Shown piece by piece: positions 31,572-42,913 of a stretch of DNA of 64,000 nt. The notes beneath the pieces were generated by a model. That model saw only the letters and a list, made by a program, of their open reading frames with translations. It searched no databases and had not been told where the DNA came from. Each line of letters begins with the position of its first letter. Position 1 is the first letter of the stretch. Source of the DNA: Fasciola hepatica (Eukaryota > Platyhelminthes > Trematoda > Plagiorchiida > Fasciolidae); assembly GCA_948099385.1 (NCBI GenBank), contig CANUEZ040000014.1, positions 2,790,001 through 2,854,000 on the forward strand, read 5' to 3'. The translations under genes were made by a program, and so were the position numbers.

Positions 31572-32578
31572 GTGAGGCAAAGTAATTCCCTCCTTGTGTC
31601 GAATGTCTCATTCTTCAATCCGGGCCAGACTGTCCTTCATAATGCGCTGTCAACGAATGCGCTAAAATGTGCGCTTCGAAGACAAGCTGCAGAGATATTT
31701 GAGCTAATGGCCACTGTCCTCACCCTTAAGGACGAGTTAACCAGCCTCGGGCGCTTGGTTATCAAATCTTTCCCAGTATCCCAGGCAGCCGGTCAGGTGG
31801 GTAGAGTATCTGAGCAGCAAATTCTTGATGTCTCCACTATTTTGCAAGACACCGAGATATGTTCCGAGCGGGTCATCCTTTGCGGTCTTTGTCTCAGCTC
31901 GGATCACCCTCATGACACCTACGCCCAGGTGTTTAACCGCCTTAAGCTCCCTCTCCCATCTAGCAGTCGGTCCATTTGGCTGGTAGACAAAGGCACCAAC
32001 CGGGTACATGGCATTTTAATTGAAGTGGGCTCCATAGAGGCAGCCAAATGAATTGCCTTCTCAGCCGCAAAGAGCAAGGAGGAAATAAAAAGGCTCAGGG
32101 GAGTATCGATGGACAAGCCACTTCAACTAAGGCTCCACAGTGAGAAGACTAAGCCAGCCACCCCAAAAAAGCCGATCCCACGCCCAGAACGCTACCGGTC
32201 GTCCAGGTAACTTGTCTTGAGGATCGAGCTCCATGTCCGCCATCCGTTGCTTTTCTACCCACTTCACCTGCCGCCACGGAAAGTACTCTCAGTAGGGGAC
32301 CTAGTGCTATTAAACATCTGAAGCCCACAAAAAGTGCCCCAGACCCCAAAATTGCTTATACGCCGGTGATAACTCACGAAACTCACTCGTCCTCGAACCC
32401 AGACACAAACCTGCAACCTGTTTCTGCTGAAAGCTGCAGTGAGGAGGTTAACGCACCAGAAAATGCATCTGATGCTGTCATGCAAAACAGGAACACGTAC
32501 AGGAAGACTCAGAGTAGTGGATCACGCAGTGCTCGCAAAGTTAAGCCAAAGAAGCAGCCCATCCTTTTCGGAGACTGA
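31572..32578 (+). pseudogene. CR1/Jockey-type LINE ORF1, broken
   Basis: The frame 31572-32051 (159 codons) reads MRQSNSLLVSNVSFFNPGQT, then FELMATVLTLKDELTSLGRL, a predicted coiled-coil-like helix, and CGLCLSSDHPHDTYAQVFNR. It then has LPLPSSSRSIWLVDKGTNRV, which resembles the (R/K)P.(I/V)(L/V)LV strand of RRM-like ORF1 proteins. A frame change follows near 32050 and further low-complexity Pro/Ser/Thr sequence runs to about 32578 (KVKPKKQPILFGD). The position upstream of endonuclease and RT on the same strand makes ORF1 the natural reading. I cannot assign a finer domain. Confidence 0.55.
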
Positions 32579-32761
32579 AGCATGCAGACCGTCCGCCTGG
32601 TATGATACCCCCCACGTTACTAGATATCAAAACCTACCGGTCCCTCCAAAGGTCTGCTTATTCTCTAGCCCCCCCCCCAATATCTTCAGCCCCCAACTCC
32701 CCCAGAGTCTCCATTTTACTCCCAAATTACCCTCTTTCCCACTCCTCAAACCCAGAGTCAG

Positions 32762-33480
32762 TTGTCTCTGGCGATTCTGCAACAAACTCCTGAGCATGTG
32801 CTCAAGCATTTTTACAGCAATTGCCTGAGTGTGTTGAATAAGATCCCGGATCTTCGGCAGCTCGCAGTGGATAAGGGGCCTCAGATAATAGCCCTCACAG
32901 AAACCCGGCTCACCCCCGACATACTTGGTGCCGAAACATCCATTCCAGGATACTACACAGTAAGACAGGACTCCACTAGAGGTCGTGCCGGCGGGGTCAT
33001 CATATACTCCGATAATTGGGTCCCTCCTCCCACTATACTGACAACCCCTGCCTTTTTATTTATTGATTGTTTGTGGGCTGTGTTTACCTTCCCTATGACG
33101 GACACCCTATTGCTTGGTGTTGTCTACCGTCCTCCCGCATGCAATTCAACTGATAGTCTAGGTCTCATAGACTTATTAGGCTCCCTGAAAAGCTGCACAG
33201 ACTTCACCCATCTGTTAGTCACTGGGGACTCCAACTCACCCAGTACTAAATGGCAAAGAGCTGATGCCCCGGATATCACTTTCGGTAAACCCCTCCTTGA
33301 TCTCGTACTGAAGAACTCATGAGTGCAGAACGCAAGAGATCCTACCAGATGTCGCACAGAACACGCCCCTTCCCTACTAGACCTGGTCATCACCAATGAT
33401 CGGTTCCAAATAGACGTGACGCCCTACCACCACCACCCCTCAGCAAAAGTGATCACATTCTCATTGGATTTAATTATATC
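32762..33480 (+). pseudogene. LINE endonuclease domain
   Basis: The frame 32762-33322 shows HFYSNCLSVLNKIPDLRQLA (the YTNARSLxNKxxEL start), PQIIALTETRLTPDILGAET (Glu of TETxL), IPGYYTVRQDSTRGRAGGVI (the R.GGG/AGGV block), LLLGVVYRPPACNSTDSLGL (YRPP), and LLVTGDSNSPSTKWQRADAP (GDFN box as GDSN, Asp and Asn kept). A stop after DLVLKNS at 33320 is followed by SLLDLVITNDRFQIDVTPYH, the repeated LDLVITND motif, and AKVITFSLD where SDHxxI is expected. It is the best preserved endonuclease of the left and middle parts. Confidence 0.82.
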
Positions 33481-35380
33481 GTGAAATGGCCTCCTCTTCC
33501 CTCAGAAACCAAAATTTTGAGATCCTTCAAAAGGACCAATTTTGACCAAGTCTGGGCATTTTTTTGCTCCCAGCTAAATTCAACTAACCCAGGTAACTCT
33601 GCTGATGAGAAGGCAGAGAATCTCAGAGTGTTGATGTCTTCAGCTCATAGGCCATTTGCTTCCACAATTCGTCCTCCACAGATCGAAAAGCGGCCCATAC
33701 CTTGCCCTGTCAGGAGCATTCTAGACGAACGCGCTCGCCTCTTCGTTGGATATACAGTCACAGAAGTAGCCGAGGCCTTCAGCTCCCATTTTCGTGCAGC
33801 TTTTTGCCCCATACTTATGTCATCCCACCCCGCCATGCACCCGATATCCCTGGTCACTGCCCTGAACCATATCACTATTCCCATTGGTGCGGTTGCACAA
33901 GGTTTCCGTCGGCTCAACCAATATTGCTCCATGGGTCCTGACTTAATCCGCTCCAGCACTCTAGAGGAAACGGCGGACACATAAGTTGCTTCTTGTGCGT
34001 CCATTTTGGCGATGTGTTGAGGATAAAGTTTTCTTCACCAGCTGGAAAAAGCAGTCGTCGCACCCATCTATAGAAAGGGTAACAGACATCTTGCTTCTAG
34101 CCACAGACCCATAAGTCTAACTGGCATCGCCAGCAAAATTTTCGAGCGAATTCTTAAGAGTGTGGTTCTTTCTCGTCTGCATAGAAGTAGAATTCTCCCC
34201 CCGTCCCAACATGGATTTCTTCCTGGCAGACCACGCATCACCATGTCATGGGTAGTCTGACAAAGGCCCACGATGATAACCAGCTCTCACACGCTGTATT
34301 CATCGATTTTACTAAGGCCTTCGACAAGGTTCCCCATGCCCCTCTTCTTTATAAACTGCAAACATACGGGATAGCAGGCTCTATGTTAGACATCTTACGC
34401 AGCTTTCTTACCGACCGCACCTTTGTAGTTCAAGTGAGGAACGTTTTGTCTCAATCCCCTCCAGTTACAACTAGGGTCCCACAAGGGTCGGTCTTAGGCC
34501 CTCTTCTTTTCCTGATCCACATAAACGATCTTCCGGCTGTCCTTTCAGAGGACACTCCAATGTATGCAGACGATGTAACCCTTTAGAGTTCAGGCACTGA
34601 AAACCTGTAACTTGCAGTTGATGAAACTGAACGCTGGTCCGAGGATTGGAACCTCCTATTTAATGATGACAAGTGTGTGTGCATTTCGTTCGTCAAAAAG
34701 GCTAGTCAAGCGTTTTCCGTTAACGGAGCGATCATACTGCCAAGGGTCTACCCGAAACAAGGTGCTCGGTTTCTGACTAGATTGGAACCTATCCTTCTCC
34801 CACCATCACCAGCTTGCGAGCAAGCCTGCCTTTCGATTCCCAAATATGATTCGAAGGTCCTTCCCGCGCATACCCAGGGATGATTTCCCCTTAATTTTCG
34901 GCACGCATATCCGTCCTTTGCAAGAGTACGGTAGTCAGATAGTGCACCCTGGTCTTGTCCGAGATCGTGAGATCCTAGAAAGGGTTCAGAGGGCTTCCAC
35001 CAATGCAGTATGGGGTTGTCTCAACTACCTTATCCCGTCCGCCTCTCTTTCGTTAATCTCTACCCCCATGACCTAAGAAGCGTAAGAGGTTATCTGTTTT
35101 TGATGTTTCACTTTCTTCTCCGTCAGTCCAGCCTCTTCCCTCCGTGGTCACAGCAGAAAGGTTTTTAAACCGAGACCAAGAACTTCTCTACGAATTAACC
35201 TTTTTAGCAACAGGGTTATTGCTCTGTAGAACGCTCTTTCGGAAGATATTGTTCTCTCGCAGAACAAACTATCTTGAAGAGAAAGTTCGACCTATACCTG
35301 GGTCTCCCCCAGTAATTCCTTGTCCAGAAAAGCGAAATGGATGTCTTTTATTGCATTTCCATTCCGGTATATGTTAATGA
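33481..35380 (+). pseudogene. LINE reverse transcriptase, stops in three places
   Basis: The frame 33481-33984 covers the linker (WPPLPSETKILRSFKRTNFD, YTVTEVAEAFSSHFRAAF). AVVAPIYRKGNRHLASSHRP and ISLTGIASKIFERILK follow at 34050-34160, then PPSQHGFLPGRPR. The frame 34248-34586 holds HAVFIDFTKAFDKVPHAPLL, TRVPQGSVLGPLLFLIHIND and TPMYADDVTL, so both catalytic motifs (FxKAFD and YADD) are intact. A stop follows at 34584-34586. Downstream blocks are WSEDWNLLFNDDKC (34640-34680) and a decayed thumb to about 35340 (YGSQIVHPGL near 34930). The 3' UTR probably runs to about 35400. Confidence 0.85.
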
Positions 35381-35384
35381 ACGT

Positions 35385-35535
35385 CGCACCCCCATTCTGT
35401 TTAATGCACTGTCCATAGTAAAACACTGCATGATGTTATGTATATTTTGCTTTTGTTGCCGTCCCCGCCTCGTCCTTGCTCCCCTTTTCTCTTGCTTCAG
35501 CTCGGTGAATCCGACAGACGATCAAAGATTTCCTC
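35385..35535 (+). other. Boundary between two LINEs
   Basis: Nothing coding is supported. The next LINE begins mid-endonuclease, so this holds the 3' tail of the previous one and the 5' truncation point. Confidence 0.35.
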
Positions 35536-37432
35536 GAGAACCGGGACAATTGGGCTGAAAGCCCCGAACCCGTGTATTAACTCAAGACTTCAAGACACCT
35601 CCATCCTTTGCACATCTGACTTCAAGGAAATTAAGTTGGAAGAGCCACCTGGCAAAAGTGATCATTTAGTCCTAAGGGTCACAATGAGACTTAGCAAAAA
35701 GCCGAAGGAATTCGTGTTACGTCGGCGCTATGGGAGAATCAACATAGGCGAACTAAAGGGGGAGGCGGAGGAAATTCAGTGGACACCAAGACACACAAAA
35801 TCCTCCGTAGAGGAAAGTTGGAAGGCCATCAAGATGGGGCTACTCGAACTTACAGAGGAGTTTGCTCCTTTGAGTGTGGCTAGCAGTAGAAATCAACCTC
35901 CATGGTGGAAGTCAAAAGTCCGCAAGGCTATATTCATTCGTAGGCAACGATGGGCGGCGTACAAGCTGTACAAAATTCAAGGGGCACGGAACTGCTATAA
36001 GATGGCTAGGAACAGAGCTCAAGCAATCCAAAGAATGGATAAATAAGCTATCGAGCGTCGGTTAGCTACGTCGGTCGGCAGAAACCCCAAGCAATTCTAC
36101 GCCTACGTGCAATCTCACAAACGTATGAGAAAAAGTGTAGCAACCTTGGAAGGAGCATAGGGACGACTAGCTCTAAACGACGATGACAAGGCTGACATGC
36201 TGTTGGCATTCTGCAAGAGCACATATCGACCAGAAAATAATTAAAAGGAAAGAACAGAGGGCCTACAGGCCTCTTCAATAACCGAACTTACTGCAGGAGA
36301 AGAAGTGTACGCGGAGTTGCAAACCTTGAATAGAACTAAAGCGGCTGGACCAGATGGGATTCATCTAGCAATCTTTCAGTCTAGGGCCAAGGTCCTGGAG
36401 GCTCCGGTGACGAAGCTGTATGAAACGTCACTCAGAGAGGGAAAGGTGCCGGGAGACTGGAGGAGAGCAACAGTGGTTGGAACTTACAAGAGCGGACTCT
36501 GGCCAAAGGCCGAAAATTACCGGCCTGTTAGCTTAACTTCGGTACTGTGTAAATGCCTGGAGCGAATAGTCAGGAAACAGATCTCTGGGCATTTGATTCA
36601 ACACAACCTCATATCAAATGCTCAGCATGGGTTTGTGGTGGGACGGTCCTGTCAGACGAATCTCCTGCTGCTCATCGAAGAGATAACCAAGCGTCTGGAC
36701 GAAGGAAAATCGATTGCGGTCTGCTACTTAAACTTCAGCAAGGCACTTGTTTCTGTGAACCACAGGTTTCTGAACTTCAAACTGCGGTCTATGGGAATTG
36801 TTGGGAAGGCAAGACAATGGATAAATAGTCTTTTAACTGGGCGAACTTTTAGTTTTGAGGTTGGTAGTCGTGTCTCGAAAAAGGAAGGTGTAAAATGTGG
36901 GGTGCCACAGGGCCCGGTGCTCGGCCCTCTGCTCTTCCTCATCTTCATCAATGACCTAGCACGTGAACTTACAAACCCCACCTTTATGTTTACCGATGAC
37001 GTCAGGATAGTTGGAGTAGATATAGAACTCAACGTGTTAGCAGTACAAAAATTGTCACGCAAATGGGACCTTCCACTAAACCTCACCAAGTGTGAATGAC
37101 CGACCACAAATACAGGGGCTAGTGGGGGTGGGGGGGGGGTTCAATGCAAGAGGACTCGCAGGTCAAAGACTTGGGCTTAAAATGGACAACAGCTTCAATC
37201 CGTCGGAGCAGTGCACCGCAGCAGCAAATATGGCCGGAAGAGAATTATTTCGAGTTAGATCCATTATTTCGTGCAGAGAGCCGGAGATTTTCGTTCCGAT
37301 GTACCAGGCCATAGTTAAGCCGCGTATGGAGTACTGCTTGCAGGCCTGGGTACGGTACTACCAGAAGGATATAGACTGCCTGGAGAAATTGCAAGGGCTA
37401 TCCACTGGAATGGTGAATGGGCAAGAGGGATT
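35536..37432 (+). pseudogene. CR1-type LINE, first part (endonuclease end and RT)
   Basis: 5'-truncated, with a frame of 202 codons to 36046. TSDFKEIKLEEPPGKSDHLV carries the SDHLV end of the endonuclease. The linker includes NQPPWWKSKVRKAI and WAAYKLYKIQGARN. RNPKQFYAYVQSHKRMRKSV follows at 36080-36140 across one stop. The frame 36305-37099 (264 codons) reads NRTKAAGPDGIHLAIFQSRA, KVPGDWRRATVVGTYKSG, ENYRPVSLTSVLCKCLERIV, NAQHGFVVGRSCQTNLLLL, VCYLNFSKALVSVNHRFLNF (YxDxSKAFD with Asp to Asn and F to L changes), KCGVPQGPVLGPLLFLIFIN and TFMFTDDVRIVG (FTDD for YADD). WDLPLNLTKC ends the frame. DCLEKLQGLSTGMVNGQEGF is then cut by the CsRn1-type Gypsy element. Confidence 0.88.
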
Positions 37433-37740
37433 TGTAAGTTTGGTTGAACCTTGCTTCGCAGTTTCCCTAGTAAACGCGTGCTTCGGTCCTTTGTACTGCA
37501 GGGTCCACTTGCGCGTTACTCTAATGCTCGGCACTATAAAAATATGTTAACCAAAACGGTATTCTCCACGACCTGTGAGAACGAGAAAGCGATTGGGAGA
37601 GATAGTTGTTAGCGTGTATTTGGGAGTGTGCGTGAGAGCGTGCGCAACAGCAACGGTCAAATGGCAACCGCGCTTGGCAATCAGCGTTCATTTAAACAAT
37701 AAACATGGTAAAAGTATGAACGAAGATGGCCACCGCTACA
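37433..37740 (-). repeat. CsRn1-type Gypsy 3' LTR
   Basis: 308 bp, plus-strand TGTAAGTTTGGTTG...CACCGCTACA. It is nearly identical to the right copy from position 37460 on. The inner edge is followed by AGGGGTTCCTCCT, whose complement AGGAGGAACCCCT is a plausible polypurine tract. Confidence 0.9.
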
Positions 37741-38069
37741 AGGGGTTCCTCCTAGAAGTCCGACGGAGTTGGGCTTCGATCGTGGCGGTAGGCCGGAAGT
37801 ATTGACTGTCGAGGAACTCCTAGTAGCTTTCCCGTTATACTGTGGGTGACGTCGAACGACCGCTGATGAGTTTACCGGAGCCTGCCTTCTCGCCGCCCGA
37901 TGTGCGCAGGTCCAACTGTGTTTTGGCGAACACGGGTCTCATACGCGTGCGAGCCTGAAGATCCCGCGTCAGGTCCATCCAAAAGAGCTTCCAGTTTTCG
38001 TCCCCAGTACAAGGCTGACCAATCGTCCCGTTGTCCAGTGAGTGGTCGGCTCCTTGAACGTGCACGGGG
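37741..38069 (-). other. Gypsy 3' non-coding region, distal part
   Basis: It lies between the 3' LTR and the solo BEL LTR. No domain is visible. With 38447-38693 it makes up the 3' non-coding part of the Gypsy element. Confidence 0.55.
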
Positions 38070-38446
38070 TGTAACAGCCGGTCGTGGAAAATCCCCCTTT
38101 TTCCCTCGCGATTCAGTGTTTTTCCCAACATCACTCATTTCCATACACTATTGACTTGTCTTTACGAACTGGTTGTTTTTCTGGACCAATTGTTGTTTGT
38201 TCGCGCCCAGAGCGCTACTTTGGCACATCCTTGTTCAGGACCTGCGTGACACACGTGCTGTCTGCTCACACGCTGCTATTCGGTTTCTCGTTGTTGAGTC
38301 CTTGTGATCGTATTATTGAGGTTTGTATATTGTTTATGTCATTGTTTATTTTAATAATCTAGTATCGTGGAATATCACGGATAATCGTCTTCTGATTTCG
38401 GGATCCGTTGCGAATTTGGCTACGCATTGCTCAAACGTTCGTTACA
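38070..38446 (+). repeat. Solo BEL/Pao LTR with 5-bp target duplication
   Basis: 377 bp from TGTAACAGCCGGTCGTGG to AACGTTCGTTACA. It is the plus-strand counterpart of the array LTRs and closest to LTR 61188-61564 (shared GAAGACGATT, GATATTC and AATAAACAATG states when read in the same sense). It is flanked by CGGGG at 38065-38069 and CGGGG at 38447-38451. There is no internal BEL sequence on either side, so it is a product of LTR-LTR recombination after insertion into the Gypsy element. Confidence 0.92.
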
Positions 38447-38693
38447 CGGGGGTCAGCGAGGCTACAGATGAAGCCAATGTGACTAGCAGATCCGTCTGGG
38501 AGAGGGCAAGGTAAACTGGAACAAAATAGTTCCTGAGGGCGCCGGCGGATTTTGGACCGTAATAACAACACACGAACGATGTTCGGTGTTGTTGTAGTCT
38601 CTAGGAGACCAGGAGGAAATGAAATCATAATAACTAATTGTCATTTCTCGGGCCTGTTGGTCGAAAATCCGAGGTAAACTCCCCAACTTATTG

Positions 38694-40148
38694 CTAACAG
38701 TCGGTCGTAAAAATCGTCACGGAATCGGCGAAGCTGACGGGATTTCGTAGTAGGCGACTGCGATGGCTGCTTCGCGTTGATGGTACGGTTGCAGAATCCG
38801 ATGGACTAGCGGCTGAGTCCTCACTAGGCGTAACTGGGGGTGGTCCGAGTAATAACTCGCCCGATGCGAGTGACTGGGCGGCTTGAGTAGGTGTAAATTG
38901 GCCAAGCGGCTCGCACTCCATGACGGCAGGCTTGAGACGTTCGATAGATACAATATCGTGTAGTCTGCTGATGTTTATGACAGACGTTTCCTCCCTACTT
39001 TTTATCACCCGAAACGGGCCATTGTATGGCGCTTGTAGTGGTGATTGAACGCCATCGACGCGAAAGAATACATGGGTAGCGGTTTCTAACGCAGTTGGGA
39101 CATAACTTGTAGACTGTTGTTCACGCGGCGGACTAGCCTTGAGCATTCGCATGTGCTGCGTAAGGCGCTGAGCATAGTCACCGTAGTCGAAAGTCACGGT
39201 TGGTGAGGGGGCTACCAACTCCCCAGGCAGACGAAGTGTACAGCCATATACTAGCACGGCCGGTGTTGTGCGTAATTTCTCCTTAACGGTACTACGCAGG
39301 ATTAAGAGTGCTGATGGTAGTGTTCCACTCCAAAGGGGGTTACCGTTTGCTTGAAGGGCGGCTTTTAATTGCCGGTGGAAACGCTCAACCATACCATTGG
39401 CCTGTGGGTGGTAAGCTGCCGTCTTAACGTGTTGGCCACTGAGCGCAGCGAGTAGGTTGCCGAAAGCGCCGTCAAAGTGTGGACCACGATCGGTGGTCAC
39501 TATTGCCGGACAACCGAAATGACTAACTCAACCGGTCAGAAAAGCTTTCGCGGCCTCTTCCGACGTGGGACAAGGGGTAGGAATGGCCTGCGGCCAGCGA
39601 GTAAAACGATCCACGCACTTGAGTATGTAAACGTACCCAAGCGAAGGTGGAAGTGGTCCTACGAGGTCGACGTGCAAATGATGAAAACGTGTTTCGGGTT
39701 CTGGAAATTTGGCTAACGCCGTCTTAGTGTGCCAACTGGTCTTAACACGTTAACACTGCAGGCAAGCACGAGCCCGTTGACGGACATCTCGTTTGATATT
39801 GTGCCAAATAAAAAGCCCAGTTATCAGCTTCACCGAGGCCGACACACCCTGATGAGCCCGACCGTGAAGTGTCAGGAAAGTAGGATAACAGTGGGCAGCA
39901 GGAGCCACCGGCCTAGGGCGACCTTGCGACATATCACACACGATGGTATTCTGGGAAGTTGGGATAGGTACTGTGGTTAAGCTCAACGAACCGTTTTTTC
40001 GAAGTTGTTCGATGTCAGGGTCCATAGTTTGGGCCTGTGCCATTGCACCCAAGTTGATGTTAAGCGTCAGTGACAGACTTAGTTGATGTACGCGTGATAA
40101 GGCGTCGGCGACAGGATTAAGTACCCCAGAGAAGTGTCGCATGTCCAC
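38694..40148 (-). pseudogene. CsRn1-type Gypsy integrase
   Basis: Minus strand 40148-39750 ends with the zinc-binding domain (HGRAHQGVSASVKLITGLFI, then RARACLQC). FHHLHVDLVGPLPPSLGYVY near 39680-39620 gives the first catalytic Asp, and RWPQAIP follows. The frame 39500-38694 (268 codons) starts with TTDRGPHFDGAFGNLL (second Asp), TAAYHPQANGMVERFHRQLK (catalytic Glu), then PLQAPYNGPFRVIKSREETS (GPY/F-type module) and ISRLHDIVSIERLKPAVMEC. It ends in a Ser/Pro/Thr tail with an SRLLRNPVSF motif. One frame change near 39530 and a stop at 39531-39533 (VSHFG preceded by TG*) break it. Confidence 0.88.
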
Positions 40149-40600
40149 AGTAAACTGTGAGGCAAAGTGTAAGTGGCGAGTCTCGCGTGGTGAGTATCGA
40201 CCGGAAGCTGACTAGCGCGTAAGCCAAAGGTTTGTGGCCTGTAAACACCGTGAACGGACGGCCTTCGAGTGCATGTCGAAAATGACAGACTTCCAAGTAG
40301 ATGGCTAATAACTCCCCACCAAATGTGCTGTACCTGGATTCGGCGGGTTGTAGGCGCTTGGAGAAGAATACTAAAGGTTGCCAAGACTCGTCTACGAACT
40401 GTTGCAGTACCACTCCAACCGCTGTGCCCGAGGCATCCTTTAAAACCGAAATAGGAGACAAAGGATCGGTGTGGGTAAGGACTGCTGTTTTGGCGGCACC
40501 ATCTTTTACCAAGGCAAATGAGACTTGTGCCGTGTCGGGAAACATGAACTTCCGCTTACCTCCGCGCAACGGGTCGACGAGGGGTTGCATCATTTCCGCT
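40117..40600 (-). pseudogene. CsRn1-type Gypsy RNase H
   Basis: The minus-strand frame 40593-40117 begins MMQPLVDPLRGGKRKFMFPD (the PL..LLKG region). It continues with PLSPISVLKDASGTAVGVVL (first catalytic Asp as KDAS), QPLVFFSKRLQPAESRYSTF (FFSKKL.P.E..YS.F), GGELLAIYLEVCHFRHALEG (Glu) and FTVFTGHKPLAYAL (FTDHKPL with Asp to Gly). The last change removes a catalytic residue. The next open frame carries ADALSRVHQL, the end of the domain. Confidence 0.87.
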
Positions 40601-41396
40601 CAGTGAAGAATGAGTCGGGGGTAGAAATTCACCAGGCCAGAAAACTGACGCAAATGACGAAAAGATTAAGGTTCAGGGTAGCCGTTTATAGCGGAAACTT
40701 TATCTGGCAGAGGGCGGATAGCCGAGGATGAAATAGAATGTCCTATGAAGGTGATATCGGACCGGCCTAATTCGCATTTCGCGATATTGATCGTAAAGCC
40801 GTGCTGGCTAAGGCTTTCGAAAGGTGCTAGTATGTGTGCGGCGTGCTCTTGCTCTGAAGAACTAGCCACCAAAATAACATCCGGGTATACGCAGACATTT
40901 TCCAAACCACGAGTTGCCTCGTGCATGAACCGTCGAAAGGTCTGGGCCGGATTACTGAGTCCAAACGGCATTCGCAGAAACTCGAACAGCCCGAAGGGCG
41001 TAGTGACGGCAGTTTTAGGTATATCAGCCTCTGCTACCGAGATCTGGTTGTGCGCACGAACTAAATCGATACGGCTGAAGACGGAGAAACCTGATAAAGA
41101 CGAAGTAAGTTCCTGTGTATGGGGAATTGGGTATCGGTCAGGGACGGTGACTTTGTGAAGTGCCCTGTATTCACCACAGGGTCGCCAGTCGCCGCCAGAC
41201 TTGGGAACATATGAAGAGGGGAAGCCCAAGCGCTACTAGAAGGGCGTATTATACCCAGTTCTAGCATGTGTTCGAATTCAGCCTGTGCAACACGAAGCTT
41301 GTCTGGTGCTACCCGACGCGGAGGGGGTCCTTTAGCATCGATATAGTGAGTGACGTTGGTGGTCACTGCTGGGAGAGGTCCGGCCTGCCGAAACAT
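40601..41396 (-). pseudogene. CsRn1-type Gypsy reverse transcriptase
   Basis: Minus strand 41396-41061 begins with the connector (HYIDAKGPPPRRVAPDKLRV, LELGIIRPSSSAWASPLHM). It then shifts frame into 41229-40666: SGGDWRPCGEYRALHKVTVP, DRYPIPHTQELTSSLSGFSV, FSRIDLVRAHNQISV (the F..IDL.RAYHQI motif), TPFGLFEFLRMPFGLSNPAQ and TFRRFMHEATRGL. The palm box reads VCVYPDVILVASSS where VYVDDILVAS is expected, so one catalytic Asp is lost. It ends GHSISSSAIRPLPDKV. It is inactive. Confidence 0.9.
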
Positions 41397-41399
41397 GAC

Positions 41400-41842
41400 C
41401 AGGTAGGAGGCGATGAGTTCTCCATAAGGTTGGTGTGCCGGTGGTTAGACGTAAAAAGGCGTGACGTGATTCACTCGCGAATTATAACCCACAACACCGA
41501 GAGTGGTCTGAAGATCCACCACTCTGCGGGGCCGTGCATCAACTAACAAGTCAAAGTGTTGCAGGAAGTCAATGCCTAGAATTGGGTACGGGAAGTGAGC
41601 GTGATGAATATCCAATGAAAATCACGCTTTAAACTGAAGTTTAAGCTGAGCGACCGCCGGCCAAACGTTGGGATGTCCGCGCCATTGGCAGCGCGTAGTG
41701 TTTGGGCCTGCAGTGTGCCATTGTCGCCTTTCGCTCGGGGGGAGGCTCACTTCGGCACCGGTATGTATAAGGAATAGCTTACTTGAAATGATTTCCATTG
41801 CGTTCTAAAGGCTACTGTTGGTCTGATACCCGGCTTCGTGGG
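41400..41842 (-). pseudogene. CsRn1-type Gypsy aspartic protease
   Basis: Minus strand at about 41775-41740 reads LIHTGAEVSL where retropepsins of this type have L(I/V)DTGAxVS(L/V), so the catalytic Asp is now His. Downstream, FPYPILGIDFLQHFDLLVDA with RPRRVVDLQTT (about 41600-41510) is the ILG.DFL..F.L.VD...R.L.D conserved end. Stops and frame changes lie between. The fold is recognisable, the enzyme dead. Confidence 0.8.
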
Positions 41843-42694
41843 TTACCACCACGGGCCGGGGGTTTGGTTCCCCCGATGAGCACCGGGAAAAGTACATCCT
41901 GGTTCGCATCGTTTGGTTCCCTCACCAAAGCGACTGTGGTATTTACAATACCCTTCTTTTGAAGAGCCGAAACGTCGTCGCCTTGAAGGACTATGGAGCC
42001 TGGGTGAGCGTGATCGGTGCAGCTCTTGTGACTCACTTCTTCCTAATGCTAGGCATTGCAGGCTCATGTCAACTCCAGACAAAACCGACACAAGGTCGTT
42101 AGATGTTGACAAGAGAGGTACCGTTGTGACGGGGGACCTGGTTACTCCAGCTACAGTGGGGTTGTATCGTGACATAATGTCATCAGCTATCGCTGCAGTC
42201 TCCTCCAGCGAGCATTTTCGCATGACATCTAGTAAAACTGGAATGTTCTGTGGCTAACGATGCAGCCATAGCTCCCTTAAGAGCTGGTCCTCGCCTACAG
42301 TCGGTCCTCTCATGAGCTGCATCTCAAGAAGCATTTCACTGGGTTTCCTACTTCCAAGCTCAACGTTTTGAAGTTGTTGCATACGATGGTCCTGCTTTGG
42401 GGTCGTGCGGGAAATGACGGCCTCCTTTAAAGCCTCACAGCTTTGGGAAGGGATTATTACGTCCCTTACTTGCATTGTGACCTCCGGCGGAAGGCGGCCT
42501 GCTACCCGCCTGAAACGGCCGGTGCCACTGGTTATACGGCAGTTTTCGAATTCTAACTCGGCCAGCGTGAACCAGAGTTCTGGATCAGCAGGCGTCAATG
42601 CCGGCGTGTGCATCGTGGTCACCCCAACCGTGGGGTCTGAGCAAGGTTTCCGTTCAGCAGACATAGGGATTACTTCAACGAACACAGACGGCAA
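41843..42694 (-). pseudogene. CsRn1-type Gypsy Gag with CHCC box and one internal stop
   Basis: Minus strand 42694-42257 reads MPSVFVEVIPMSAERKPCSD, then DPELWFTLAELEFENCRITS (the P..W....E..F......S capsid motif), RFRRVAGRLPPEVTMQVRDV and QNVELGSRKPSEMLLEMQ. An in-frame stop at 42254-42256 follows LRELWLHR. The same frame goes on with QNIPVLLDVMRKCSLEETAA and IADDIMSRY, an Arg/Ser-rich basic stretch, and the box CKYHSRFGEGTKRC-EPGC (C-x2-H-x9-C-x3-C, about 41895-41950). Only one stop separates the two halves, so this gene decayed late. Confidence 0.88.
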
Positions 42695-42893
42695 AAGAAA
42701 TCAACGACCAATGGGGCACTATAATCTCCGGAAAAAATTACTACGAACTGGATACCAAAAATATGTATGGACAAAAAAAATTATTTGGTAAACCGACCAA
42801 AAGGATCAACAGATAGGGAGACAATAAAACACAAAAACGTACTCAGACGAGACCTTGAACGGTGGAAAACAAGGAAACCCACGTGACCTGGGG

Positions 42894-42911
42894 ATCACGT
42901 CGGGCTCACCA
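42894..42911 (-). promoter_or_regulatory. tRNA-Trp primer-binding site
   Basis: Minus strand TGGTGAGCCCGACGTGAT begins two bases inside the 5' LTR end. It matches the complement of the eukaryotic tRNA-Trp 3' end (TGGTGACCCCGACGTGAT as I know it) at 17 of 18 positions. Use of tRNA-Trp is a reported trait of the CsRn1 clade. Confidence 0.8.
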
Positions 42912-42913
42912 AC

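Noticed and set aside
37529..37710. TATAAAAATA (about 37530) and AATAAA (about 37700) on the plus strand of the Gypsy LTR, suggesting a plus-strand element
   Set aside because: All coding domains and the tRNA-Trp primer site are on the minus strand, so these words are antisense or chance.
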